Assembly (NCBI GenBank): GCA_964574335.1
Contig: CAZNNH010000123.1
Location: 1-18,143 of the forward strand
Source: CAZNNH01 sp964574335
Lineage (GTDB): Bacteria > Acidobacteriota > Vicinamibacteria > Fen-336
Direction: 5' to 3'
Length of the DNA: 18,143 nt
Both the position numbers and the translations under genes were made by a program. The notes beneath the pieces are model-generated. The model saw only the letters and a program-made list of their open reading frames with translations. It searched no databases and was not told the DNA's origin. The stretch's first letter is position 1, and each line of letters opens with the position of its first letter. Below are positions 1 through 8,981 of the stretch, piece by piece.

Positions 1-7
1 GGCCGCG

Positions 8-60
8 GGGGACACGATCCCGAATCCGCAGGCCCACCGATGGATTCGGGTCATGTCCCC
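8..60. repeat. REP-like imperfect palindrome, GGGGACAYGA head
   Basis: The left arm (8-27, GGGGACACGATCCCGAATCC) pairs with the right arm (42-60, reverse complement GGGGACATGACCCGAATCC) around a 14-nt loop. The arms differ by one C/T change and one extra T. The element lies 6 bp beyond the 3' end of the exported-protein gene on the minus strand. The same head and the same asymmetry recur near 8926-8981. There is no T-run beside the stem, so it is not a typical intrinsic terminator. REP-type identity is inferred from the architecture. Confidence 0.65.
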
Positions 61-66
61 TCGTCA

Positions 67-660
67 TTAGAAGCGGCCGATCCCCACTGCGAAGGTGGCC
101 GTGTAGCCAGAGAGCGTCGAGTCCTGCTGGCTGCCGTCGACGAACCGGTAGCCTCCGGAGAACATGACCCTCACCCGCTTCGCGAAGTTGATGCGCACCA
201 CCAGCTCGGGCTCGCACACGAAGAAGGTGTCGTCGGGCCCGTTGTGCCGGTGATCGGAGCGGCCGTGCCCGTCGTCCCAGTCGTCCCAGCCGTCGTCGTT
301 CCACCAATCGCCGTCGTCGTCCGTGCTGCCCGCCCCCAGCAGGGTCTGGACGCCCACGTGCACCTTGGAGTGGGGGGAGATCATGGCGCCCAGCAGCAGG
401 CCGCCATAGCCCATGTTCCGGTACCTCTCTGGATGGATCAGGCCGTACCCGGCCAGGCCGACGATGAACTGGTTGTTGATGATCCAGCCCCCCTGACCAC
501 CGGCGAAGGTGGCGAAGTCCCCGCCGACCTCGCTGATCTTGAACACCGGCGCGCCGTAGAAGCCGTTCCTGACGTGGTCTCCGAGCAGCGTCTGATCGGT
601 CTGCGCCAGCGCCGGGGCGGCCAGACAGAGTGAAAGTAGCGTCAACGTGAGTCTGTTCAT
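67..660 (-). CDS. Exported glycine-rich, probable outer-membrane beta-barrel protein
   Basis: This 197-residue protein begins with a clear signal peptide (residues 1-20, hydrophobic core then APALAQ). The start ATG at 660 is preceded by GGAGA about 7 nt upstream, so an 11-codon longer frame is not favoured. The mature part alternates small and aromatic residues (GGWI, VGLAGYGL, YGGLLLGA, HVGVQTLLGAG, VMFSGGYRF) and ends in a C-terminal Phe, as outer-membrane barrels do. A long insertion at about residues 113-144 is dominated by Asp, Trp and His (DDDGDWWNDDGWDDWDD, then several His) and looks like an exposed, possibly metal-binding loop. I do not recognise a named family. A sigma-54-type promoter lies 55-70 bp upstream, and the activator gene diverges from it, which suggests regulated envelope expression. 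Confidence 0.75.
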   Translation of the reverse strand: MNRLTLTLLSLCLAAPALAQTDQTLLGDHVRNGFYGAPVFKISEVGGDFATFAGGQGGWIINNQFIVGLAGYGLIHPERYRNMGYGGLLLGAMISPHSKVHVGVQTLLGAGSTDDDGDWWNDDGWDDWDDGHGRSDHRHNGPDDTFFVCEPELVVRINFAKRVRVMFSGGYRFVDGSQQDSTLSGYTATFAVGIGRF

Positions 661-714
661 GTGTTCTCCATTCGGTGATCGAGTGCGTCCCAATAACCCC
701 CGCCCACGCCAGGA

Positions 715-730
715 AGCAAGGGGCTTGCCA
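715..730 (-). promoter_or_regulatory. Candidate sigma-54 (-24/-12) promoter
   Basis: On the minus strand the sequence reads TGGCAAGCCCCTTGCT. This fits the known consensus TGGCACG-N4-TTGCW with one mismatch and exact GG-to-GC spacing. The predicted start of transcription is near 704, giving a leader of about 44 nt before the ATG at 660. A sigma-54 activator gene is transcribed divergently. A near-identical element precedes the gene at 4520. Confidence 0.72.
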
Positions 731-762
731 GCCGACGCCTTGACGGCAATCCCCCTGGAGCG

Positions 763-784
763 GCCGAGATCCGGCCGTCTCGGC
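763..784. promoter_or_regulatory. Inverted repeat, possible activator site
   Basis: Arms GCCGAGA (763-769) and TCTCGGC (778-784) are separated by 8 nt. The dyad lies 33-54 bp upstream of the -24 element of the divergent exported-protein gene. It may be a regulator site, but a 7-bp GC-rich dyad can also arise by chance. Confidence 0.25.
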
Positions 785-843
785 GGTATCGGGTGTCGCC
801 GGGACCGGTCGCCGTTCCGGAAAGAGGAGACATTTCGCCGCCC

Positions 844-864
844 GGGCTCCGGAACCCGGAGCCC
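844..864. promoter_or_regulatory. Perfect 9-3-9 palindrome, candidate upstream activator site
   Basis: Arms GGGCTCCGG (844-852) and CCGGAGCCC (856-864) are perfectly complementary around AAC. The site is 114-134 bp upstream of the -24 element at 730, inside the range typical of enhancer sites for sigma-54 activators. It is also about 20 bp upstream of the -35 box proposed for the activator's own gene, so it could serve both directions. An arm-like CCGGAGCCC occurs at 4349-4357, about 74 bp upstream of the second sigma-54 element. Confidence 0.45.
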
Positions 865-881
865 TGGTCCCCGCCGCTTCG

Positions 882-910
882 TTGACAGCCACCGTGCCAG
901 CGACTAATAG
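882..910 (+). promoter_or_regulatory. Candidate housekeeping promoter of the activator gene
   Basis: A perfect -35 box TTGACA (882-887) is followed after 17 nt by TAATAG (905-910); AATAGT one base later is an alternative -10. Transcription would start at about 917, exactly at the GTG start codon. No Shine-Dalgarno sequence precedes that codon, which implies a leaderless message. Confidence 0.5.
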
Positions 911-916
911 TGAGCC

Positions 917-2497
<1,581 letters not shown>

Positions 2498-2577
2498 GGC
2501 GGCCCCGCCGACCCGCGCCCGCCGAGACCCTCTGGCTGTAGCCCCGTCGCTGCGTGTAGCATAGGCGCCCGGACACG

Positions 2578-4329
2578 ATGCCCCAGGAACCCGAGATCGG
2601 TCAGGTCCTCGACGGCAAGTACCGTCTGGACGCGCGCATCGGCCAAGGTGGGATGGGGACGGTGTATCGTGCGGTGCACCTCACGCTGAAGACCCCACGC
2701 GCCATCAAGGTGATGCGGAGGGAGCTGGCCGAGGACGAGGGCTTCGTCGCCCGCTTCGAGGCCGAGGCACGCCTGGCCGAAGGGTTCCGCCACCCGAACC
2801 TGGTCGCCGTCTACGACCTCGGCCGCCTCCCCGACGGCGCCCCCTACATCGTCAGCGAGCTGGTGGAGGGAGAGACGGTGGCCAGCCTGCTCCGGGCCAG
2901 ACGGAGCTTTCCCCCCGAGGAGGTGGCGCTCTTCCTGGGCCAGATCGCCCGCGGCCTGGCGGTGGCCCACGACAAGGGGATCGTCCATCGGGACATTGCC
3001 CCGGACAACATCATGATCACGGGCTACGGCACCGCCGGGGCGGTGGCGCGCCTGCTGGACTTCGGGATCGCCAAGGACCTCACGGGGAGCGCCTCGCCCA
3101 AGACCGCCTCCAGCCTGCTGCTCGGTAAGCTCGGCTACGCCGCACCCGAGCAGATGGGCTCGCTGGCCGTGGTGGGGGCCGTCGACTCCCGGGCCGACGT
3201 CTTCTCGCTCTCGGCGGTGGCCTTCGAGATGTTGACCGGCCGGCTCCCGTGGCGCAAGGACAGCCTTCAGTCCTACGTCCACGACCTGCTGGTTCGACCG
3301 GAGGAGGAGATCTCGAGGGACTGCGTTCGCGCAGCGGCACCCGAGCTGTGGCGGGAGCTGCTGTGTCGCGGGCTTTCGCGGGACCGGGAGCGCCGCGTCC
3401 CCGACATGCTCAGCCTGGCCTACGGAATGGACAGAGCGGTCGGGGCGTTGCTCGAGATCTCGAGCGCCGCGACCGTGAGGCACCGGCTACCGCAGTCTAG
3501 GTTGCCCCCCCGCCGGGGCTGGGCGGCGGCCCTCCCGATCGCCGCTGCCGGAGCCGTCGCCGCCGGGCTCGCCCTGTACTGGGGCTACCCAGCGCCCGCA
3601 CCTGGGGCCCGCCTCCCGGCGCCCCCTCCCACCGCGACCCTGGTTGCCCCGAGCACGGAGGAAGAGGCCCCCTCCGTGGGCGGCGACCCGGGTACCGAGC
3701 TCGAGCCAGCAGCCGAGACCGCGCCCACACCAGAGCCCACCCCGACCGCGACATCCACCCCCCGACCCACGCCGCCGCCGACACCCGTTCCCGCACCTTC
3801 GGTGCAGGCCCCGACGCCGGCACCCGCGTCACCGAGGCCGCCGGCGTCGACCCTGGCTCGCGGCGGCGAGATCGCCGCGCCGACGTCGCTCGAGCCGGCC
3901 GAGGCCCCCCGCCCGGCCACCCTGATCGTGAAGAGCACGCCCGAGGCCGTGGTCCGGTTGGACGGCCAGATCCGGGGGCGAACGCCGGCGCTGCTGAACC
4001 CGCTCGCTCCCGGCCGGCACGAGATCGTCCTCACCAGCGACGACGGCCGGCAGTACTCGGAGCTGGTGGAGGTGGGGCCGGGCGAGAGCCTGGAGCGGAG
4101 CATCCGGCTGCCGGGCTTCGGCAGCCTCTCGATCGGCTCCTCGAGCTGGGCGATGGTGGCGGTGGACGGCGGCCCCTCCCGCGAGACCCCGGTGCGCTTC
4201 GAGAAGCTGGTGGCCGGGCGGCACCGGATCACCGCCTCGAGACCGGGCTACGTGGGCCAGGTGATCGACGTCGAGGTGCAGGAGGGTGGCGACCAGAGTC
4301 TGGTCATCGACCTCGAGAAGGCTCCGTGA
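2578..4329 (+). CDS. Membrane Ser/Thr protein kinase with two C-terminal PEGA domains
   Basis: This 583-residue protein has a cytoplasmic Hanks-type kinase domain (about 15-290), one membrane segment (about 315-336), a Pro/Thr-rich linker (about 340-445) and two PEGA-like beta domains (about 447-511 and 514-579). Kinase motifs are the Gly loop IGQGGMG (21-27), the AIK lysine K44, HRD (137-139), DFG (161-163) and APE (189-191). The catalytic loop reads HRDIAPDN, lacking the common Lys after HRDx, but catalytic Asp139 and metal-binding Asn144 are present, so it is probably active. PEGA domains are usually extracytoplasmic and may sense or bind the envelope. It begins 80 nt after the sigma-54 activator gene and could phosphorylate that activator, which is inference. 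TAGCAT (2557-2562) is a possible -10 giving a very short leader. Confidence 0.93.
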   Translation: MPQEPEIGQVLDGKYRLDARIGQGGMGTVYRAVHLTLKTPRAIKVMRRELAEDEGFVARFEAEARLAEGFRHPNLVAVYDLGRLPDGAPYIVSELVEGETVASLLRARRSFPPEEVALFLGQIARGLAVAHDKGIVHRDIAPDNIMITGYGTAGAVARLLDFGIAKDLTGSASPKTASSLLLGKLGYAAPEQMGSLAVVGAVDSRADVFSLSAVAFEMLTGRLPWRKDSLQSYVHDLLVRPEEEISRDCVRAAAPELWRELLCRGLSRDRERRVPDMLSLAYGMDRAVGALLEISSAATVRHRLPQSRLPPRRGWAAALPIAAAGAVAAGLALYWGYPAPAPGARLPAPPPTATLVAPSTEEEAPSVGGDPGTELEPAAETAPTPEPTPTATSTPRPTPPPTPVPAPSVQAPTPAPASPRPPASTLARGGEIAAPTSLEPAEAPRPATLIVKSTPEAVVRLDGQIRGRTPALLNPLAPGRHEIVLTSDDGRQYSELVEVGPGESLERSIRLPGFGSLSIGSSSWAMVAVDGGPSRETPVRFEKLVAGRHRITASRPGYVGQVIDVEVQEGGDQSLVIDLEKAP

Positions 4330-4430
4330 ACCAGACGGCGTGCGTTTTCCGGAGCCCCTGCCCTCACCGGGGCGCCGGGCGATCTCTCGACTAGAGGGCC
4401 AGTTGGCTCCGTCTCCGGCCCGGCGGCATG

Positions 4431-4446
4431 TGGCAAGCTCCTTGCT
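4431..4446 (+). promoter_or_regulatory. Candidate sigma-54 (-24/-12) promoter
   Basis: The sequence TGGCAAGCTCCTTGCT matches the sigma-54 consensus with one mismatch and exact spacing. It differs from the element at 715-730 by a single spacer base. The predicted transcription start is near 4457, giving a leader of about 63 nt before the ATG at 4520. A CTCCGG/CCGGAG dyad (4470-4475 and 4483-4488) lies just downstream. Confidence 0.72.
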
Positions 4447-4519
4447 CAGGGGTGTGGGCGAGACCCTGGCTCCGGCCGAGCGCCGGAGACCCTGCCGGGG
4501 CCGGCCAGGAGGTGCCGTC

Positions 4520-5860
4520 ATGCGCTCTGTCGCAACCGCAACCGTGGTCCTTCTCTCCCTCCTCTCGGGTGGCTCGCTCAGGGCCCAGGGTCCGACCCCG
4601 GCCTCGGCCGGCGGCGCCGAGCTCGAGGAGGCCAAGCGTTGCTACCGGGGGGCGCGTTTCGAGGAGACCATCAAGCGTCTAGAGGATGCCGTCGTGCAGC
4701 TCGACCGTGAGCGCAGCCTCGAGGTGCGACGGATCCACCTGGCCGACGCCTACCTGCACCTGGGCCTGGCCCACCTTGCCCTCGGCCAGCGTAGCCGGGC
4801 TCGACAGGCCTTCCGCGAGATGCTGGCCCTCGACGAGGAGATCCAGCTCGACGCCGACATCTACGCTCCGAAGGTCCTCGAGCTGCTGGAGGAGGCGCGG
4901 GCCCAGGTTCGCTCCGCCGAGCCGGAGCTGGTGGAATCCCCTCCCGACAAGTTCACGGCGCGGCTCCGGCGCTGTCGCCGGCTGCTGGCCGAGGCCCTCG
5001 GCGACCCCGACTGGATCCCTCGCCAACTGCTGCTCGAGTCGGAGTGCGTGGTGCTGCTGCCCGGGGTCAAGAAGCTGGCGTTCGGCGTGGGCGGGCGCCG
5101 TGGCAAGGGCGCCGTCGTGTGTCACGCCCCGGAGGGCGAGCGCTGGGCCCCACCGCTGATGGTCTCGCTCACCGGCGCCAGCTTCGGCTTCCAGGTCGGC
5201 GTCCAGTCCGCCGACGTGGTGATGCTGATGCGGGCTGGCGCCGACTACCTGCTGCAGGGCAGGCTGACCTTGGGCGGCGACGTCAGCGCCGCCTTCGGGC
5301 CCGGCGCCAAGGTGGCGACCGACGGCCTGCTCGACGCCCAGATCCTCACCTATGCCCGCGCCCGCGGCGTCTTCGCCGGGGTGTCGTTCGAGGGCGCCAC
5401 GCTCCGCCCCGACCGGGACGCCAACCGCGCGGTCTACGGCGAGGATGTCGATGCCCGCGCGCTGGTGAGCTCGATGCCGGAGACCCTGCCCGAGGCCGCG
5501 TACCGGCTGCCCGAGACGATGCGCGAGGGCTCTCTCGGGCGGATCGAGCTCCCTCCCGAGGAGCCCGAGGCTGAGCCAGAGGCTGAGCCCGAGGGCTCCG
5601 TGGCCGCCGAGCCGGTCACCGGCGTGGACGATGACGGGTTGTCGCCCGCCCCGCCTGCCCCGGGCGCCGACGAAGCCATCGACGCGGCGCCGCCAGGGCC
5701 CAGCGAGACGCCACCCTCGAACCCCGAGACCCTGGCGCCGCCGCCCTCGGACCCCGGCGAGGGGGGGGCCGCCGAGCCGGAGGGGCCGGAGGGTGAGGCG
5801 GCCGTCCCGCCGGCGACACCGGAGCCGGCCCCGGGTACCGACCCTCCGGCGGGCCGCTGA
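4520..5860 (+). CDS. Exported TPR-SYLF (Ysc84/DUF500) domain protein
   Basis: The start ATG at 4520 has AGGAGG (4507-4512) 7 nt upstream, so the longer open frame beginning at 4286 is rejected. The product has 446 residues. It carries a signal peptide (1-23, ending SLRAQ), a TPR-like helical region (about 33-130) and a SYLF/Ysc84-type domain (about 145-318). Diagnostic SYLF-like segments are LPGVKKLAFGVGG, PPLMVSLTGASFGFQVGVQS, LGGDVSAAFGP and GVFAGVSFEGA followed by NRAVYG. A low-complexity Glu/Pro/Ala tail (about 343-446) follows. SYLF domains in eukaryotes bind phosphoinositides; bacterial versions are exported and poorly understood. The TPR fusion suggests a protein-binding role at the envelope. 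It probably has its own sigma-54 promoter at 4431 rather than depending only on read-through from the kinase gene. Confidence 0.85.
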   Translation: MRSVATATVVLLSLLSGGSLRAQGPTPASAGGAELEEAKRCYRGARFEETIKRLEDAVVQLDRERSLEVRRIHLADAYLHLGLAHLALGQRSRARQAFREMLALDEEIQLDADIYAPKVLELLEEARAQVRSAEPELVESPPDKFTARLRRCRRLLAEALGDPDWIPRQLLLESECVVLLPGVKKLAFGVGGRRGKGAVVCHAPEGERWAPPLMVSLTGASFGFQVGVQSADVVMLMRAGADYLLQGRLTLGGDVSAAFGPGAKVATDGLLDAQILTYARARGVFAGVSFEGATLRPDRDANRAVYGEDVDARALVSSMPETLPEAAYRLPETMREGSLGRIELPPEEPEAEPEAEPEGSVAAEPVTGVDDDGLSPAPPAPGADEAIDAAPPGPSETPPSNPETLAPPPSDPGEGGAAEPEGPEGEAAVPPATPEPAPGTDPPAGR

Positions 5861-5872
5861 AGCCCGCCGCCC

Positions 5873-7492
5873 TCAGGGCAGCGAGGCGGCCAGGGCCTGG
5901 GCCATCACCGTCGCCAGGATCAGGGCGACCGGATAGGACGCCGCGTAGCTGACCACGGGGATCTCGGAATCCACCGAGCTGGTGATCACGCCCAGGGCCG
6001 GTGTCGACGTCATCCCCCCGCACACCGCGCCCAGCGACTGCAGGAGGTTCATCTTGAAGACGTAGCGTGCGGCCAGGGCCCCCGCGCTCATGGGGACGAA
6101 GGCGATCACGATCGCCACCAGGCACAGCTCGAGGCCGCGTCCTCGCACCACCTCCACGATCCCGGCTCCGGCCTCGAGCCCCGCCGCGGCCAGGAAGAAG
6201 ACCAGTCCGATCTCCTGCAGCAGCAGCCGTGAGGCGCGAGGCAGATGCCCGCGCAGCCGTCCCAGGTGGCCGAGGTGGCCCAGGACCAGTCCGACCAGCA
6301 GCGGCCCGCCCGCCAGCCCCAGCTTCAGCGTCTGGCCGCCCAGCCGGAACTCCACCAGGCCGAGCAGGACGCCCGCGATCACGCCCAGCCCGAGCGAGAT
6401 GATGTCGGTCTCGTCGAAGGCCCGGGCCCGGTGGCCGGCGTGCTCGGCGAAACGCTGCAGGTTGGCCGGCTCGCCCACCACGCTCAACGCGTCGCCGTAC
6501 TCGACGACGTCGTCGAGGTCCGGCACGAACTCGAGGTCGTAGCGGGTGATCCGGGAGACGGTGACCCCGAAGGCGGCCAGCAGGCGGAGCTCGCGGAGGG
6601 AGCGACCCACCACCTCCTTGGAGGTCACGATCACCTGGCTGCGCTCGTGCTCGGTGTCCATCACGAAGTCGGTCTTGTCACTGCGGTGACCCAGCAGCGG
6701 CAGCACCCGGTCGACCCGGAACTGGCGCCCCACCAGCAGCACGTGCTGGCCCGCCTCGAGCTGGAAGTCGGCGGTGACCGGCACCAGCCGGTTGCCCTTG
6801 AGCTGGCGCGAGACCTGGCAGTTGCTCTCGGCGATGAACGGGAGGTCGGCGAGCCGCTGGCCGGTCACCGCCGGGTTCACCACCTCCACCAGCACCCGCA
6901 CGATCTCCCGGTTCTCCGCGTCCCGTGCCGCCAGGCTGCGGCCCAGCGCGTTGAGGTCGACGCGGAGCAGCCGCGGCATCAGTTGCACGAACACCACCAC
7001 CGCCACCACCCCGAAGGGGTAGGCCAGGCCGTAGCTCACGGCTACCTGGGAGCCCTGTGGGAGCCGCTCCATGGCGGCCGCCAGCGCCGGCGTGCTGGTG
7101 AGGCTTCCCGCGAACAGGCCCGCCGCCAGGTCGGCGGGGATCGACAACGTCCGCGCCAGCCCCCAGGCGGTCCCGGTGGCCACCAGCACCAGGCCCACGG
7201 TGAGCTGGCCGATCTGGCGTCCGTGGCGGACGAAGACCCGGAAGAAGCTGGGCCCGGCGGTGATGCCGACGCAGTAGACGAACAGCACCAGCCCGATCTT
7301 GCCCACCTCGTTGGGGAGCCGGGCGCCCAGGTGGCCCATCGCCAGCGCCACGAAGATCACCCCGGAGGAGCCGAGCGAGACACCGGCGATCCGGGCCTGC
7401 CCGACCAGGAGGCCTAGGGTGACCGTGGCGAAGAGAACGAGCAGCGGGTTTTCCAGGAACAGGGTCAAGAGACCCGTCGAGTCGGCGGACAC
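5873..7492 (-). CDS. AspT/YidE/YbjL-family transporter with two RCK_C domains
   Basis: This 539-residue inner-membrane protein has the duplicated fold of the aspartate:alanine exchanger family. There is a membrane half at about 10-175, two cytoplasmic TrkA_C (RCK_C) domains at about 195-270 and 283-350, and a second membrane half at about 365-535. The duplication shows in GLFAGSLTSTPAL (125-137) against GAVCGGMTSTPAL (488-500), and in VSYGLAYPFG against VSYAASYPVA. The substrate cannot be read from sequence; relatives exchange dicarboxylates or amino acids, and others are uncharacterised. I chose GTG at 7492 because the membrane fold begins right after it and AGTAGG lies upstream. The preceding gene stops at 7500-7502, so the two are probably translationally coupled. 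The longer frame to 7579 would run back into that gene. It converges on the SYLF gene with a 12-nt gap. Confidence 0.88.
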   Translation of the reverse strand: MSADSTGLLTLFLENPLLVLFATVTLGLLVGQARIAGVSLGSSGVIFVALAMGHLGARLPNEVGKIGLVLFVYCVGITAGPSFFRVFVRHGRQIGQLTVGLVLVATGTAWGLARTLSIPADLAAGLFAGSLTSTPALAAAMERLPQGSQVAVSYGLAYPFGVVAVVVFVQLMPRLLRVDLNALGRSLAARDAENREIVRVLVEVVNPAVTGQRLADLPFIAESNCQVSRQLKGNRLVPVTADFQLEAGQHVLLVGRQFRVDRVLPLLGHRSDKTDFVMDTEHERSQVIVTSKEVVGRSLRELRLLAAFGVTVSRITRYDLEFVPDLDDVVEYGDALSVVGEPANLQRFAEHAGHRARAFDETDIISLGLGVIAGVLLGLVEFRLGGQTLKLGLAGGPLLVGLVLGHLGHLGRLRGHLPRASRLLLQEIGLVFFLAAAGLEAGAGIVEVVRGRGLELCLVAIVIAFVPMSAGALAARYVFKMNLLQSLGAVCGGMTSTPALGVITSSVDSEIPVVSYAASYPVALILATVMAQALAASLP

Positions 7493-7499
7493 GGACAGC

Positions 7500-8222
7500 C
7501 TACTGGCCGTAGATCTGGGTGACGATGCGCTCCAGGCGCTCCATCCCCTGTTCGGTGGCGGGGCGGTTTGGAAAGTCACCGAGCGTGCTCAGGATCACCA
7601 GTGCCTCCTTGACGTCCTTGGCGGACATCGCGTTGAGGCGCTCGCAGAAGGTCTTGTTGACGGTGCGCAGCGCGTCGAGATGGCTGACCAGTCCCGTCAG
7701 CTCCCAGTCGGCGGGCTGGCCGTGCTTGTGAAGGATGTGCTGGATCGCCAGGTAGGTGGAGACCAGGCGGAAGACGGCCTCCTCGCGGGTCTGGAAGGGG
7801 AGGTGCATGTCCACCATCGGCCGCAGCTTGTTCAGGATCGGGCAGCCGCTGGTGGGCATGAACAGGCCGAGCAGCGAGCTGACCGCGGTCTGAAGCGTGG
7901 TGTGCTTGGCGTAGGTGCGGTTGGGCGCCTCGACGATGACGTGGACCTCCTCGAAGGAGCGTCGATCCTGGAAAACCGAGATCACGTCGACCATGCCCAG
8001 CGCCACCGGGCAGTAGGGGTTCTGTGCCTCGTCGAGCGGGCAGTTGGGGCACTGGTGGAAGCCGAGGCGGGTCCACGACGGGGGGGCCTGGGACGGCTCG
8101 CGGACCAAGGCCAGCGCATCGGGGTTGATCTTGATCGGGATGACCTTGGTGCTGCGGTCCTGGAACGTGATCCGGTAGCGATAGATCAGCGGGGGCGAGC
8201 TACCCTCCGTGGCTCCGGGCAT
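7500..8222 (-). CDS. Conserved Cys-rich protein of unknown function
   Basis: This 240-residue soluble protein has no signal peptide or membrane segment. The ATG at 8222 has AAGGAGG about 8 nt upstream. An N-terminal beta-rich stretch (about 11-45) leads into HQCPNCPL (56-63) and a further Cys in PYCPVA (69-74). With His56, Cys58, Cys61 and Cys71 this is a plausible metal or iron-sulfur site; Cys127 and Cys193 are additional. The C-terminal half is helical. It may belong to DUF6901, which is from memory and unchecked. It sits immediately upstream of, and probably translationally coupled to, the AspT-type transporter gene, which hints at a shared task such as redox or metal sensing for the transporter. 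No function is claimed. Confidence 0.8.
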   Translation of the reverse strand: MPGATEGSSPPLIYRYRITFQDRSTKVIPIKINPDALALVREPSQAPPSWTRLGFHQCPNCPLDEAQNPYCPVALGMVDVISVFQDRRSFEEVHVIVEAPNRTYAKHTTLQTAVSSLLGLFMPTSGCPILNKLRPMVDMHLPFQTREEAVFRLVSTYLAIQHILHKHGQPADWELTGLVSHLDALRTVNKTFCERLNAMSAKDVKEALVILSTLGDFPNRPATEQGMERLERIVTQIYGQ

Positions 8223-8366
8223 GGCCGTCCCTCCTTGAGGTGATACGACGCTTCACATTTGAACCCGAAACCCCCCGTTGGCACAAGCGACATCGGTGGC
8301 AGACGCCGGCGCCTGGCGGACCCGGGGGCCCCCCGAGGACGGCCGGCGGCTCCCGGAGACGGGGGC

Positions 8367-8861
8367 TCAGGTCGCGGAGGTAGGCCCGCTCCCCGCGTCG
8401 GCCTTGAAGGATTGGAGCGCCAGGTAGGGCTCTCCGAACCGCCTCACGAACTCCGCCTGCTGGTCGAACTGGTCGTAGTGGGTCTCCTCCGAGGCCACCA
8501 GGTCCTCGAACAGCTTCTTGGAGGCCGAGTCGGCGTTCTGGGCGCACTGGATGGCGAAGCGGTTGTAGGCGCCGATCGACTCCTGCTCCATCGCCTTGGC
8601 CTTGTCCAGCATCGCCACGGCGTCGGTGATCTTCTCCACCGGCTGGGCCACCGCCATCTCCACCTCGCCGCCCAGGAACAGGATCCGCTCGGCCAGGCGC
8701 TCCGCGTGCTGCATCTCCTGGATCGCCGTCGTCTTCAGCAGGTTGGCGAGCGGCTGGTAGCCCAGGTCGTCGAGGTGGAAGTGGAAGTACATGTACTGGT
8801 GGACCGCCGCCAGCTCGTCGGCGATCGCCTGGTTCAGAAGGTCGATGCTCTTCTCGTGCAT
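8367..8861 (-). CDS. bfr: Bacterioferritin (heme-type)
   Basis: This 164-residue four-helix ferritin-like protein is of normal bacterioferritin length. The ferroxidase ligands align with E. coli Bfr at a constant offset of two: Glu16, Glu49, His52, Glu92, Glu125 and His128 (E. coli E18, E51, H54, E94, E127, H130), plus Tyr23. Met50, in EMQH, matches the heme-ligating Met52, so the protein should bind heme between subunits and both oxidise and store iron. The ATG at 8861 is preferred over the ATG four codons upstream, because GGAG lies 6 nt before 8861 while nothing precedes the other. It follows the peroxidase-cytochrome operon on the same strand after a repeat-filled gap, consistent with iron and peroxide management. 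No copy of the repressor palindrome is visible directly upstream. Confidence 0.93.
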   Translation of the reverse strand: MHEKSIDLLNQAIADELAAVHQYMYFHFHLDDLGYQPLANLLKTTAIQEMQHAERLAERILFLGGEVEMAVAQPVEKITDAVAMLDKAKAMEQESIGAYNRFAIQCAQNADSASKKLFEDLVASEETHYDQFDQQAEFVRRFGEPYLALQSFKADAGSGPTSAT

Positions 8862-8880
8862 GTAAGTCTCCATTGGCCGG

Positions 8881-8946
8881 GTTTCGGGACACCCCGGGGG
8901 ACATGACCGGGTTTCGGGACACCCCGGGGGACATGACCGGGTTTCG
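8881..8946. repeat. Tandem repeat, 30-bp unit, 2.2 copies
   Basis: Two identical 30-bp units occupy 8881-8910 and 8911-8940, followed by 6 bases of a third. Each unit contains GGGGGACATGACCGG, which is the left-arm head of the adjacent palindrome. The repeat lies between the bacterioferritin start and the cytochrome stop. It appears to be an amplified arm of a REP-like element. Confidence 0.85.
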
Positions 8947-8981
8947 AACTCCTCGGACGTGAAACCCGGATCGTGTCCCCC
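8926..8981. repeat. REP-like imperfect palindrome, second copy
   Basis: The left arm GGGGGACATGACCGGGTTTC (8926-8945) pairs with the right arm at 8961-8981, whose reverse complement begins GGGGGACACGATCCGGG, around a 15-nt loop. One arm has ACATGA and the other ACACGAT, the same asymmetry as the element at 8-60 but in opposite orientation. This supports a shared element rather than chance. Confidence 0.75.

Noticed and set aside
844..864. Intrinsic terminator
   Set aside because: The palindrome has no following T-run and lies between divergent genes, where no transcript should end.
2578..3450. Pseudokinase
   Set aside because: The AIK lysine, HRD Asp, catalytic Asn and DFG are all present, so lack of the loop Lys alone does not support inactivity.
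4286..4519. N-terminal extension of the TPR-SYLF protein
   Set aside because: The extension overlaps the kinase gene end, lacks a signal peptide and contains the sigma-54 element; the ATG at 4520 has a strong Shine-Dalgarno sequence and begins a signal peptide.
7493..7579. 29-residue N-terminal extension of the AspT-type transporter
   Set aside because: It lies inside the upstream gene and has Ser/Arg-rich shadow composition; a GTG just after that gene's stop fits better.
8279..8298. Sigma-54 promoter starting TGGCAC near 8276
   Set aside because: The -24-like TGGCAC lacks a TTGC at the required spacing and points away from the adjacent minus-strand gene.
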